A stretch of 64,000 nucleotides of DNA from Chelatococcus sp. GTDB lineage: Bacteria; Pseudomonadota; Alphaproteobacteria; Rhizobiales; Beijerinckiaceae. The position numbers and the translations under genes are program-made. Each line of letters opens with the position of its first letter. Position 1 is the first letter of the stretch. The DNA lies in assembly GCA_003248805.1 (NCBI GenBank), contig QFQY01000013.1:1-64000 (forward strand), given 5' to 3'. Below the pieces are notes generated by a model that saw nothing but the letters and a program-made list of their open reading frames with translations, made no database searches and had not been told where the DNA came from. Shown in pieces: positions 45,653 to 53,659 of this stretch.

Positions 45653-46798
45653 ATGACGATGACGATTGCGGGCGGGCGCGTCCTCTCGGAGCGGTTGGAG
45701 GAGACTTCGCTCTCGGTCGAGGGAGGGCGGATCGCGGGTGTCGGCGGCGACACGGGCCCTGCGGGGCTCGTCCTCCACGCGGCCGGCTGTCTCGTCCTGC
45801 CCGGCATCGTCGACTGCCATGGTGACGCCTTCGAGCGCCATGTGATGCCGCGGCCGGGCGTGAGCTTCGACATCGACCTCGCGCTGCGCGATGCGGACCG
45901 GGCGCTGCTGGTGAGCGGCATCACCACGGCCTTCCATGGCGTGACATGGTCGTGGGAGCCGGGCCTGCGCGGTGCCGAGAACGCGCGGCGGCTGGTCGAG
46001 CGCATCGCCGCGCTCGCTCCCGAGCTCGGCGCCGATACGCGGTTCCACATGCGCCACGAGACCTTCAACCTCGATGCGGAAGACGAGATCCGCGCCTGAC
46101 TGAGGGATGGCCGCATCGGCGTGCTGGCTTTCAACGACCACACCGAGGGCACGCTGAAGTCGCGCCACCGGCCGGACAAGATCGGCAAGATGGTCGAGCG
46201 GACGGGGCTGAGCCACGAGGCGTTCATGGCGCTGGTCGACCGCGTCTATGCCCGCAAGGGCGAGGTTGCGGGCTCGATCGCGCGGCTCGCGGAGGCGGCG
46301 AGGGCGGCCGGCGTGCCGATGTTCTCGCATGACGACATGAGCCCGCAGATGCGGCGCGAGCATCGCGAACTCGGCATCGCGGTGGCGGAATTCCCCATCG
46401 ACGAGGCGACGGCTCGCGACGCCGCGGAGGCCGGCGAGCCCATCGTCTTCGGCGCACCCAACGTGGTGCGCGGTGGCTCCCATACCGGCTGCCCGGCGGC
46501 GGAGGCGATGGTGCGGGCAGGGCTCTGCACCATCCTCGCCTCCGATTATTACTATCCGGCGCTGCCGCTGGCGCCGTTCCTGCTGGCGCAGCGCGGTGCG
46601 GCGGCCTTCCCGCATGCGTGGAAGCTCGTCTCGGAGAATCCCGCCGAGGCGCTCGGTCTGACCGATCGGGGGCGCATTGCTCCGGGGCTACGGGCCGATC
46701 TCGTCATCGTGAGACCGGAGCCGACGCCGCGCGTCGTCGCGACCATCGCCGGCGGGCGGCTGGTACATCTGGCCGAGCAGGCGCTGCTGACGGGCTGA
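45653..46798 (+). pseudogene. phnM: phnM-like gene interrupted by an in-frame TGA
   Basis: The frame encodes an amidohydrolase of the PhnM type (RPnTP diphosphatase of phosphonate breakdown): 'GCLVLPGIVDCHGDAFERHVMPRPGV', 'GITTAFHGVTWSWEPGLRG', 'MRHETFNLDAEDEIRA', then stop TGA at 46097-46099 (codon 149), then in the same frame 'LRDGRIGVLAFNDHTEGTLKSR', 'FPIDEATARDAAEAG', 'APNVVRGGSHTG', 'LASDYYYPALPLAPF' and 'GLRADLVIVRPE'. The PhnM family has Trp at this place, so one change TGG to TGA explains it. Without the stop it would be 381 residues, the family length. Either a recent pseudogene or a sequencing error. No other phn gene is near. Confidence 0.85.
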
Positions 46799-46820
46799 AG
46801 GCGCGGCCGGCGCCCCGCTT

Positions 46821-46923
46821 CGTCATGGTCGGGCCTGACCCGACCATCTCGCGACGAGGAGGCTCCGTTGTCTCTCCTTCCGGAGATTCTCGGGTCTGCG
46901 CTGCGCTCCGCCCGAGAATGACG
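46821..46923. repeat. Dispersed palindromic repeat, family B copy 2
   Basis: First hairpin ATGGTCGGGC / GACCCGACCAT, then a linker, then TTCTCGGGT...GCCCGAGAATGACG. The second arm matches the copy at 8538-8613 closely (CTCGGG...CCCGAGAATGACG). It lies between phnM and idnD, two convergent genes. Confidence 0.7.
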
Positions 46924-46930
46924 GCCGTTG

Positions 46931-47968
46931 TCACCCGAAGGCGAGCTGGACCTTCATCGCGCGGGACTTGTCGGCCGCGAGGTCGAAGGCCTCGACCGCC
47001 CGGTCGACGGGGATCGTCGCGGTCAGCAGGGGCGAGAGGTCGACCGCGCCGGAGCCGATCATCGCGACGGCCCAGTCGAACTCCTCATGGAAGCGGAAGG
47101 AGCCGCGCAGCTCGAATTCCTTGGCGACGAGCACGTTCATCGGCAGGGTGAACTGACCGCCGACACCGATCTGCACGATCACGCCGCCCGGCCGCACCAC
47201 GTCGAAGGCCCCCGCCAGCGCGTGCTGGTTGCCCGAAGCCTCGAACATGACGTCGAACGCGCCTTTCTCGGCGCCGTACTCCGCCTTCAGGCGCTCGGGC
47301 TCGCCGGCGATGTCGATGGCGGCGGTCGCGCCCATCTTCAGCGCCGTGGCGAGCGGCCCCGGCACCACGTCGGTGGCGACGATCTCGCCGGCGCCGGCGG
47401 CCTTGGCGGCGACCATGGCCAGGATGCCGATGGGGCCCGAGCCGGTGACGAGCACCCGCTTGCCGAGCAGAGGGCCGGCCCGCTTGGCCGCATGCAGGCA
47501 CACCGACAGCGGCTCGGCGAAGGCCGCCATGCCGGCGCTGACGCCGGGCGCCACCTTCACCGCCTGCCGCTCCTCGCAGACCAGCATGTCGCGGAAGCCG
47601 CCCTGGACATGGGGGAAGCGCATGGCCGAGCCGTAGAACAGCATGTCGGTGCAATGCTGCTGAAGACCCATCCGGCAATAGCGGCAGCGCTCGCAGGGCC
47701 GGCTCGGGTTGACGGCGACCCGGTCTCCGGGCCTCACGCGCGAAACCTCGGGGCCGACCGCATCGACCGTGCCGGCGATCTCGTGGCCGAGGATCATCGG
47801 CTCCCTGACGCGCACCGTGCCGAAGCCGCCATGAAGGTAGTAGTGGAGGTCCGAGCCGCAGATGCCGCCGGCCTCGATGCGCACGCGCACGTCGAGCGGC
47901 CCGAGCGCGGGAACGCTCGTTTCCTCGACGCGCAGGTCCTTCTCGGCATGAATCACGACGGCACGCAT
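46931..47968 (-). CDS. idnD: L-idonate 5-dehydrogenase-like zinc alcohol dehydrogenase
   Basis: The 345-residue medium-chain dehydrogenase oxidises sugar acids such as L-idonate to 5-ketogluconate. The catalytic zinc site is in 'GGICGSDLHYYLHGGFG' and 'GHEIAG'; the structural zinc Cys cluster is 'CERCRYCRMGLQQHC'. The Rossmann 'VLVTGSGPIGILAMVAAKAAG' binds NAD(P). ATG 47968 ('MRAVVIHAEKDLRVEE') fits the family; the longer frame to 48274 is spurious. It is divergent from the idnO-like SDR at 48096, a pair expected for idonate/gluconate catabolism. Confidence 0.88.
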   Translation of the reverse strand: MRAVVIHAEKDLRVEETSVPALGPLDVRVRIEAGGICGSDLHYYLHGGFGTVRVREPMILGHEIAGTVDAVGPEVSRVRPGDRVAVNPSRPCERCRYCRMGLQQHCTDMLFYGSAMRFPHVQGGFRDMLVCEERQAVKVAPGVSAGMAAFAEPLSVCLHAAKRAGPLLGKRVLVTGSGPIGILAMVAAKAAGAGEIVATDVVPGPLATALKMGATAAIDIAGEPERLKAEYGAEKGAFDVMFEASGNQHALAGAFDVVRPGGVIVQIGVGGQFTLPMNVLVAKEFELRGSFRFHEEFDWAVAMIGSGAVDLSPLLTATIPVDRAVEAFDLAADKSRAMKVQLAFG

Positions 47969-48007
47969 GGCAACCTCCCAGTCGCGCGGGTTCCGGCGTT
48001 CCCGCGA

Positions 48008-48027
48008 TTGTCTAATCGATTGAAAGA
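48008..48027. promoter_or_regulatory. Possible operator between idnD and idnO
   Basis: An AATCGATT palindrome (48014-48021), with CG at its centre, sits in the 127-base divergent gap. LacI-family operators often have this shape. No regulator gene is next to it. Support is weak. Confidence 0.3.
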
Positions 48028-48095
48028 TGCTTACCCAGAGCGGATGCCGCCGCGCAACCGCGAAAACAGACGCGGCCGGAACAGGAGAAAACGCC

Positions 48096-48863
48096 ATGTC
48101 GCTCTCGCTCTTCAAGCTCGATGGCAAGATCGCCCTCGTGACCGGCTCCGGACAGGGCATCGGGCTGGCGCTGGCCGAGGGGCTGGCGCAGGCCGGCGCC
48201 CATGTCGTGCTGAACGGCCGCCACCGGGAGAAGCTCGAAGCGGCCGCGGCCACCATCACCGGCGCGGGGCTCAAGGCGTCCGTCGCGCCCTTCGACGTGA
48301 CGGATCAGCCGGCGGTCGAAGCGGCGGTGGCCAAGATCGAGGCCGAGACCGGCCCGATCGACATCCTGATCAACAATGCGGGCATCCAGAAGCGCGCGCC
48401 CTTCACCGAATTCCCGGTCGAGGGCTGGCACGAGGTGATCAACACCAATCTGCATTCGGTGTTCTACGTCACCCAGGCCGTGCTGAAGCGCATGGTGCCG
48501 CGCGGGCGGGGCAAGGTCGTCAATATCGGTTCGGTGATGTCGGAGCTGGGGCGGGCCTCGATCATTCCCTATACGGCCTCGAAGGGCGCGGTGAAGATGA
48601 TGACGCGCGGGCTCGCCGCCGAATTCGGCAAGCACAACATCCAGGCCAACGCCATCGGCCCCGGCTATTTCACCACCGAGATCAACAAGGCGCTGATCGC
48701 CGACGAGGCGTTCTCGGCCTGGGTCAGCAGCCGCACCCCGGCCGGCCGCTGGGGCGAGACCAAGGAGCTGGTGGGCGCGGCGGTCTTCCTCTCCTCGGCC
48801 GCCTCCGACTACGTCAACGGCCACCTGCTGATGGTCGATGGCGGGCTGACGGCAGTGGTGTGA
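48096..48863 (+). CDS. idnO: Gluconate 5-dehydrogenase-like SDR
   Basis: The 255-residue short-chain dehydrogenase resembles IdnO/Ga5DH, which reduces 5-ketogluconate to gluconate: 'LDGKIALVTGSGQGIGLALAEGL', 'NNAGIQKRAPFTEFP', catalytic Ser in 'IGSVMSELGR', Tyr-x3-Lys in 'YTASKGAVK' and 'NAIGPGYFTTEINKAL'. ATG 48096 has AGGAG eight bases upstream. With divergent idnD it would convert L-idonate to gluconate. No kinase or transporter is next to the pair. Confidence 0.88.
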   Translation: MSLSLFKLDGKIALVTGSGQGIGLALAEGLAQAGAHVVLNGRHREKLEAAAATITGAGLKASVAPFDVTDQPAVEAAVAKIEAETGPIDILINNAGIQKRAPFTEFPVEGWHEVINTNLHSVFYVTQAVLKRMVPRGRGKVVNIGSVMSELGRASIIPYTASKGAVKMMTRGLAAEFGKHNIQANAIGPGYFTTEINKALIADEAFSAWVSSRTPAGRWGETKELVGAAVFLSSAASDYVNGHLLMVDGGLTAVV

Positions 48864-48879
48864 GGCGACGTCGCAACCA

Positions 48880-48960
48880 CGTCATTGCGAGCGTAGCGAA
48901 GCAATCCAGGCTCGTAGAGTGCGAGGTTTCCTGGATTGCTTCGCTGCGCTCGCAATGACG
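48880..48960. repeat. Dispersed palindromic repeat, family A copy 2
   Basis: An 81-bp palindrome with the same outer arms CGTCATTGCG / CGCAATGACG and inner arms GAAGCAATCCAGG / CCTGGATTGCTTC as the copy at 18299-18385, but a different central loop. It again sits between convergent genes (idnO and folD). Confidence 0.8.
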
Positions 48961-48970
48961 GCGGAGCTGC

Positions 48971-49831
48971 TCAGCCCCTTCGCGCTCGATACGCCGTCAG
49001 CGTGTTGCGCAGCAGGCAGGCGATGGTCATTGGGCCTACGCCGCCGGGAACCGGCGTGATGGCGCCTGCCACCTTCGACGCCGCCGCGAAGTCGACATCG
49101 CCGACGAGCTTGCCGTCGGGCAGGCGGTTGATGCCGACGTCGATGACGGTGGCGCCGGGCTTGATCCAGTCGGCCTTGACGAAATGCGGGCGGCCGACCG
49201 CCGCCACGACGATGTCGGCCCGGCCAAGGACGGCCGGGAGGTCGCGCGTGCGGGAATGGGCGATCGTCACCGTGCAGTCGGCCTGAAGCAGCAGTTGCGC
49301 GACAGGGCGGCCGACGAGTTCGGACCGGCCGACCACGACCGCGTCGAGCCCCGACAGGGAGGGCAGCACCTGCCGCAGCAGCAGCATGCAGCCGAGCGGC
49401 GTGCAGGGCACGAGCCCGTTCTTGCCGGCGGCGAGGCGGCCGGCATTGATCGGGGTCAGCCCGTCGACATCCTTGGCGGGGTCGATCGCGTCGATGACGC
49501 GGCCGGTGTCGATATGCTTCGGCAGCGGAAGCTGGACAAGGATGCCGTCGACGGCGTCGTCGGCGTTGAGTTCGGCGAGCTTCGCGAGAAGCTCGGCCTC
49601 GGTCGTTTCCTCCGGCAAACGGTGGGCGACCGAGTTCATGCCCACCTCCTTGGCGAGCTTCTCCTTGGAGGCGACGTAGACGCGGCTCGCCGGATCGTCG
49701 CCGACCAGCACGACGTGAAGGCCGGGCACGGGCGCGCCCGAGGCTGCGATGGCCGCGATCTCGCGCGCGATCTCGGCCCGCAGCGCTGCGGCTGCGGCCT
49801 TGCCGTCGATGATGTGTGCCTGCTCGGACAT
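48971..49831 (-). CDS. folD: Methylenetetrahydrofolate dehydrogenase / methenyl-THF cyclohydrolase
   Basis: FolD interconverts 5,10-methylene-, methenyl- and 10-formyl-THF. The 286-residue product has the motifs '[14 protein letters not shown]' (Tyr and Lys of the active site), '[12 protein letters not shown]', '[14 protein letters not shown]' and '[18 protein letters not shown]', and the C-terminal '[17 protein letters not shown]'. ATG 49831 ('[18 protein letters not shown]') is chosen by family fit. With fhs it supplies one-carbon units. Confidence 0.96.
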   Translation of the reverse strand: MSEQAHIIDGKAAAAALRAEIAREIAAIAASGAPVPGLHVVLVGDDPASRVYVASKEKLAKEVGMNSVAHRLPEETTEAELLAKLAELNADDAVDGILVQLPLPKHIDTGRVIDAIDPAKDVDGLTPINAGRLAAGKNGLVPCTPLGCMLLLRQVLPSLSGLDAVVVGRSELVGRPVAQLLLQADCTVTIAHSRTRDLPAVLGRADIVVAAVGRPHFVKADWIKPGATVIDVGINRLPDGKLVGDVDFAAASKVAGAITPVPGGVGPMTIACLLRNTLTAYRARRG

Positions 49832-50002
49832 GGCCGGTTCCTTCGTCGTCACAGCCGTCCTCATGCGCGATCGGACGGGGTGGGACAAGTCCGCAGACGA
49901 CATGCTTTCGCAGCCACGCGACATTCGGGTGCGGCGCCTTGCGGGGCGGGGTGGCTGCCGCTATCGAAGGTGAGGTAGCGCCAGAGAAGCGACGGAGACG
50001 AG

Positions 50003-51334
50003 GTGACGACGGGGTTCGCGTCCATTCCCGGGGCTTCGGCCTACCGCCTGACGAATCTGCGCCTGCCGCTGGTCTTGACCGAAGGCGCGGCGCTGGCCGC
50101 CGACCGTGACGGCCTGGCGCTGGCCGATATCGCCGTCGAAGACGGTCGTATCGCCTCGCTCCTGCCGGCGGGAACCGGGACGGTCGAGGACCTGCCCGTG
50201 GTCGATCTCGATGGCGGCATCGCTTTGCCCCGACTCGTCGACTGCCATGTCCATCTCGACAAGGGGCATATCTGGCCGCGTCGGCGCAATCCGGACGGGA
50301 GCTTTCAGGGCGCGCTGGACAATGTGCTGGCGGACCGCGAGGCGAACTGGTCGGCCGAGGATGTCCGCACGCGGATGGATTTCGGCCTGCGCTGCGCCTA
50401 TGCCCATGGCGCGGCGGCGATGCGAAGCCATATCGACTCGCTCGGCAAGCAGATCGGCATCAGCTGGCCGGTGCTGGCGGAGCTCAGGTCCGAATGGGCC
50501 GGGCGCATCGCTTTGCAGGCCTCGCCCCTCTTCGGCATCCAGTTCGCGCTCGACGAGGCGCATATGCGGGCGGTGACGGCGGCTGTCCGGACCCATGGCG
50601 ACGGGCTCTTCGGCTGCGTCACCTACATGATCCCGGAGCTCGACCGGGCGCTCGACATCGTGTTCCGCACGGCGGTCGAGAACGGGTTCGACCTCGATTT
50701 CCATGTCGACGAGACCAACGACGTCACGGCGCGCTCGCTGGAGCATATCGCGGACGCGGCGTTGCGGCACGGCTTCACGGGGCGCATCCTCTGCGGCCAT
50801 TGCTGCTCGCTCGCCCTGCAGGAGCCGCAGGACGAGGCGCGGATCATCGCCAAGGTGCGCGAGGCCGGGATCGCAGTGGTCTCCCTGCCGATGTGCAACA
50901 TGTACCTCCAGGACAGACAGGCGGGCCGCAGCCCGCGCTGGCGCGGCGTCACCGCCCTGCACGAGCTGAAGGCGGCCGGCGTGCCGGTGATGATCGCCTC
51001 AGACAACACCCGCGACCCGTTCTATGCCTATGGCGATCTCGATCTCGTCGAGGTGCTGCGCGAGGGCACGCGCATCCTGCAGTTCGACCACTCCGGCACC
51101 GACTGGCCGGCGTCCATCGCGCGCTGGCCGGCCGAGGCGATGGGGCTGCCCGGAGGCGGGGCGGTCGTGGCCGGCGGACCGGCCGACCTCGTCCTGACGC
51201 GGGCGCGCGACTGGACCGAATTCTTCGCACGGCCGCAGAGCGACCGAACCGTGCTCGTCGCGGGCCGCCCGATCGACCGGACGCTGCCCGACCATCGCGA
51301 GCTGGACCACCTGATGCACGGGCGCGCGTCGTGA
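50003..51334 (+). CDS. Cytosine-deaminase-like amidohydrolase
   Basis: The 443-residue metal-dependent hydrolase resembles CodA-type deaminases. Metal ligands: HxH in 'DCHVHLDKGHIWPRR' (His82, His84), His in 'FHVDETND', His in 'ILCGHCCSLAL' and Asp in 'IASDNTRDPFYAYGDLDLVEVL', the last a CodA signature. The frame begins with GTG at 50003, with GGAG about eight bases upstream. Cytosine or another pyrimidine/creatinine-like compound could be the substrate. An NAD(P)H oxidoreductase gene follows in the same direction after 33 bases. Confidence 0.85.
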   Translation: MTTGFASIPGASAYRLTNLRLPLVLTEGAALAADRDGLALADIAVEDGRIASLLPAGTGTVEDLPVVDLDGGIALPRLVDCHVHLDKGHIWPRRRNPDGSFQGALDNVLADREANWSAEDVRTRMDFGLRCAYAHGAAAMRSHIDSLGKQIGISWPVLAELRSEWAGRIALQASPLFGIQFALDEAHMRAVTAAVRTHGDGLFGCVTYMIPELDRALDIVFRTAVENGFDLDFHVDETNDVTARSLEHIADAALRHGFTGRILCGHCCSLALQEPQDEARIIAKVREAGIAVVSLPMCNMYLQDRQAGRSPRWRGVTALHELKAAGVPVMIASDNTRDPFYAYGDLDLVEVLREGTRILQFDHSGTDWPASIARWPAEAMGLPGGGAVVAGGPADLVLTRARDWTEFFARPQSDRTVLVAGRPIDRTLPDHRELDHLMHGRAS

Positions 51335-51367
51335 CGGGGCGCCGTTCGCCGATGCCGCGAGGCTGAG

Positions 51368-51949
51368 ATGCGCGTCCTGGTCCTCTACGCTCATCCGAAT
51401 CCGGCGAGCTATGGAGCGGCGCTGCACGAGGCTGTCGTGGCCGAGCTGAAGGCGGCGGGGCACGAGGTCGACGATTGCGATCTCTATGCCGAAGGCTTCT
51501 GGCCCGTGCTCAGCGAGGCGGAGCGCGTCGGCTACCACAATCTCGCCGGCAACAGGGATCCCGTCGCCGGCTATGTCGCGCGCCTGCAGGCGGCGGAGGC
51601 GCTGGTGCTGTGCTTCCCCGTCTGGAATTTCGGCTATCCGGCGATCCTCAAGGGCTTCTTCGACCGCGTCTTCCTGCCGGGCGTCTCGTTCCGGATGGTG
51701 GACGGCAAGGCCACGCCCAATCTCCAGACGATCCGCAGGCTCGCGGCCGTGACGACCTATGGCGGCACGCGCTGGCGGGCCATGCTGATGGGCGATCCGC
51801 CGCGCAAGGCGGTGCGCCGGGTGCTGCGGGCGGTCTGCCATCCGATGGCCAACCCGCTCTACCTCGCCCATTACGACATGAACCGCTCGACACCGCAAAG
51901 CCGCTCCGGATTCCTCGAAAAGGTGCGCGCCGGAATGCGGACTCTTTAG
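51368..51949 (+). CDS. NAD(P)H dehydrogenase (quinone), flavodoxin-like fold
   Basis: The 193-residue protein belongs to the NQO1/MdaB/KefF flavodoxin-like reductases: 'RVLVLYAHPNPASYGAALHEAVVAEL', 'LVLCFPVWNFGYPAILKGFFDRVFLPG', and 'AVTTYGG'. It reduces quinones or similar acceptors with NAD(P)H and FMN or FAD. It follows the amidohydrolase closely; a MarR regulator comes 88 bases later. Confidence 0.86.
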   Translation: MRVLVLYAHPNPASYGAALHEAVVAELKAAGHEVDDCDLYAEGFWPVLSEAERVGYHNLAGNRDPVAGYVARLQAAEALVLCFPVWNFGYPAILKGFFDRVFLPGVSFRMVDGKATPNLQTIRRLAAVTTYGGTRWRAMLMGDPPRKAVRRVLRAVCHPMANPLYLAHYDMNRSTPQSRSGFLEKVRAGMRTL

Positions 51950-52037
51950 TCCGATATAAAACCGTCATCAGACTGTCATCTTGGCGCGCGACGAGCAGCC
52001 GGCGAAGCGTATCCTTATCCGTGCAAGGGTCCACCCG

Positions 52038-52520
52038 ATGAGCAAGGCTATCGAGAAGAGCGTCGGGCGCGCGCTGCTCGTCACGGCCCGGCTGCACCGG
52101 TCGCGCATGGGCGAGCGGCTCAACGGGCTCGGGCTGTTCCCCGGCCAGGAGCAGGCGCTGAAGGCGCTCCAGCCGGCCCCGATGACGATGGGCGAACTCG
52201 CGGGCCTCCTGCGCGTGAAGCCCCCGACGGTTTCCAAGACGATCGGCCGCCTCTCCGCGCAGGGGCTGGTCAAGCGCGAGGGCGGCAACCGCGACGGGCG
52301 GCTCGTGCAGGTGGCGCTCACGGAAGAGGGCCACAGGACCGCAAGCCAGCTCGACGCGCTCTGGAGCGATGTCGAGAACGAACTCCTCGACAAGCTCGAC
52401 GCCAAGGAGCGCAAGCAGCTCCGCAAGCTGCTACGCAAGGCGGCGAAGGGGCTGTCGAAGGCCGGCGCCGATGGCGAGGAGATCGACGCGGAGAGCGACG
52501 AAGCCGACAGCGACGGCTGA
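52038..52520 (+). CDS. MarR-family transcriptional regulator
   Basis: The 160-residue protein has a winged-helix MarR domain: 'MTMGELAGLLRVKPPTVSKTIGRLSAQGLVKREGGNRDGRLVQVALTEEG' (about residues 49-98) with a typical wing 'REGGNRDGRLVQV'. The C-terminus is a long charged coil ('DAKERKQLRKLLRKAAKGL') and an acidic tail. Target and ligand are unknown; the oxidoreductase gene upstream or the EamA transporter downstream could be targets. Confidence 0.87.
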   Translation: MSKAIEKSVGRALLVTARLHRSRMGERLNGLGLFPGQEQALKALQPAPMTMGELAGLLRVKPPTVSKTIGRLSAQGLVKREGGNRDGRLVQVALTEEGHRTASQLDALWSDVENELLDKLDAKERKQLRKLLRKAAKGLSKAGADGEEIDAESDEADSDG

Positions 52521-52615
52521 TTTCCGCATGGATCGCATGCGTTCAGCCGCTGGCACCCACGCGCGAAACGGTTAAGTCTCGGCGTCGCATTCCTGACGCG
52601 CATGACGGATTTCCC

Positions 52616-53533
52616 GTGTCCGCCTCCTCATCGCTACAGCCGGAGCCGGCCCGCGCGCGTCTGGCCGCGATCGGGCTGATCTGCGCGGCCGTCGCCCTGT
52701 TCGCCGTGCTGGACTGCAGCGCGAAGTGGCTCTCGGGCCATGTCAACCCCTTGCAGGTGGTGTTCGCGCGCTATGCCGGCAGCATGGTCTTCGTGCTGGC
52801 GCTGATGAACCCCGTGACCATGCCGGGCGTCTTCCGGACGAAGCGGCCCGGCCTGCAGATGCTGCGCTCGCTGCTCCTGCTCGGCGCCACGGTGATGAAC
52901 TTCATCGCGCTCAAATACCTGCAACTCGCCGAGACGGTCTCGATCATGTTCGCGACGCCGCTCGTCGTCGCGCTCGCCTCGGGGCCGCTGCTCGGCGAAT
53001 GGCCGGGGCCGCGCCGGCTGGTGGCGATCTGCATCGGCTTCCTGGGCGTTCTCGTCATCACCCGGCCGGGCTTCGGCGCCATGCATCCCGCCGCGACCCT
53101 GTGCGTGTTCGGGACGCTCTGCTACTCGTTCTATTCGCTGACGACGCGCATGCTCGCCGCCCATGATCCGCCCGAGACGACGATGATCTATTCCGGCGTC
53201 GCCGGCACGGCGGCGATGATCCCGATCATCCCCTTCGTCTGGACCGCGCCGGATTCGGCACTGACATGGGGGCTGCTCGTGGCCACGGGCGCGCTCGGCG
53301 GCTTCGGGCACTGGCTCCTGATCCTCGCCCATCGTCTGGCGCCGGCGACCGTGCTGGCGCCCTTCATCTACTCGCAGATCGTCTGGATGATCCTGCTCGG
53401 CTGGCTCGTCTTCGACCAGCTTCCCGATGGCTGGACCTTCGCGGGCGCGAGCGTCGTCATCGCCTCGGGGCTCTACCTGCTCTATCGCGAGCGGGTGCGG
53501 AAGAAGCCCGAGGTCTCGGCGGGGCTGCGGTAA
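52616..53533 (+). CDS. EamA-family (DMT) transporter
   Basis: The 305-residue protein has about ten membrane helices in two EamA repeats: 'FAVLDCSAKWLSGHVNPLQVVFARYAGSMVF', 'LQLAETVSIMFATPLVVALAS', 'YSQIVWMILLGWLVFDQLPDGWTFAGASVVIASGLYL'. This resembles the RhaT/S-adenosylmethionine-uptake type. GTG at 52616 is the best start; no Shine-Dalgarno sequence precedes it and an upstream ATG at 52602 is out of frame. Substrate is not predictable. Confidence 0.82.
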   Translation: MSASSSLQPEPARARLAAIGLICAAVALFAVLDCSAKWLSGHVNPLQVVFARYAGSMVFVLALMNPVTMPGVFRTKRPGLQMLRSLLLLGATVMNFIALKYLQLAETVSIMFATPLVVALASGPLLGEWPGPRRLVAICIGFLGVLVITRPGFGAMHPAATLCVFGTLCYSFYSLTTRMLAAHDPPETTMIYSGVAGTAAMIPIIPFVWTAPDSALTWGLLVATGALGGFGHWLLILAHRLAPATVLAPFIYSQIVWMILLGWLVFDQLPDGWTFAGASVVIASGLYLLYRERVRKKPEVSAGLR

Positions 53534-53659
53534 GGCGACGTTCCACCGCCGGGCTGCCGCGAACGTGGCGACGGTCTCGGAGGGATCGCCGACGCCTCCA
53601 ACAGAAGCGAGGGGGCAGCGGGCGCCTGACCCGCTGCCTGCCGGGTACTCCAGCCTGCC

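Noticed and set aside
46097..46099. TGA as a selenocysteine codon in phnM
   Set aside because: The PhnM family has Trp here rather than Cys, no SECIS-like hairpin stands out, and no selenium genes are in view.
52573..52578. Single TTAAG half-site before the EamA gene
   Set aside because: No second TTAA seven bases away.
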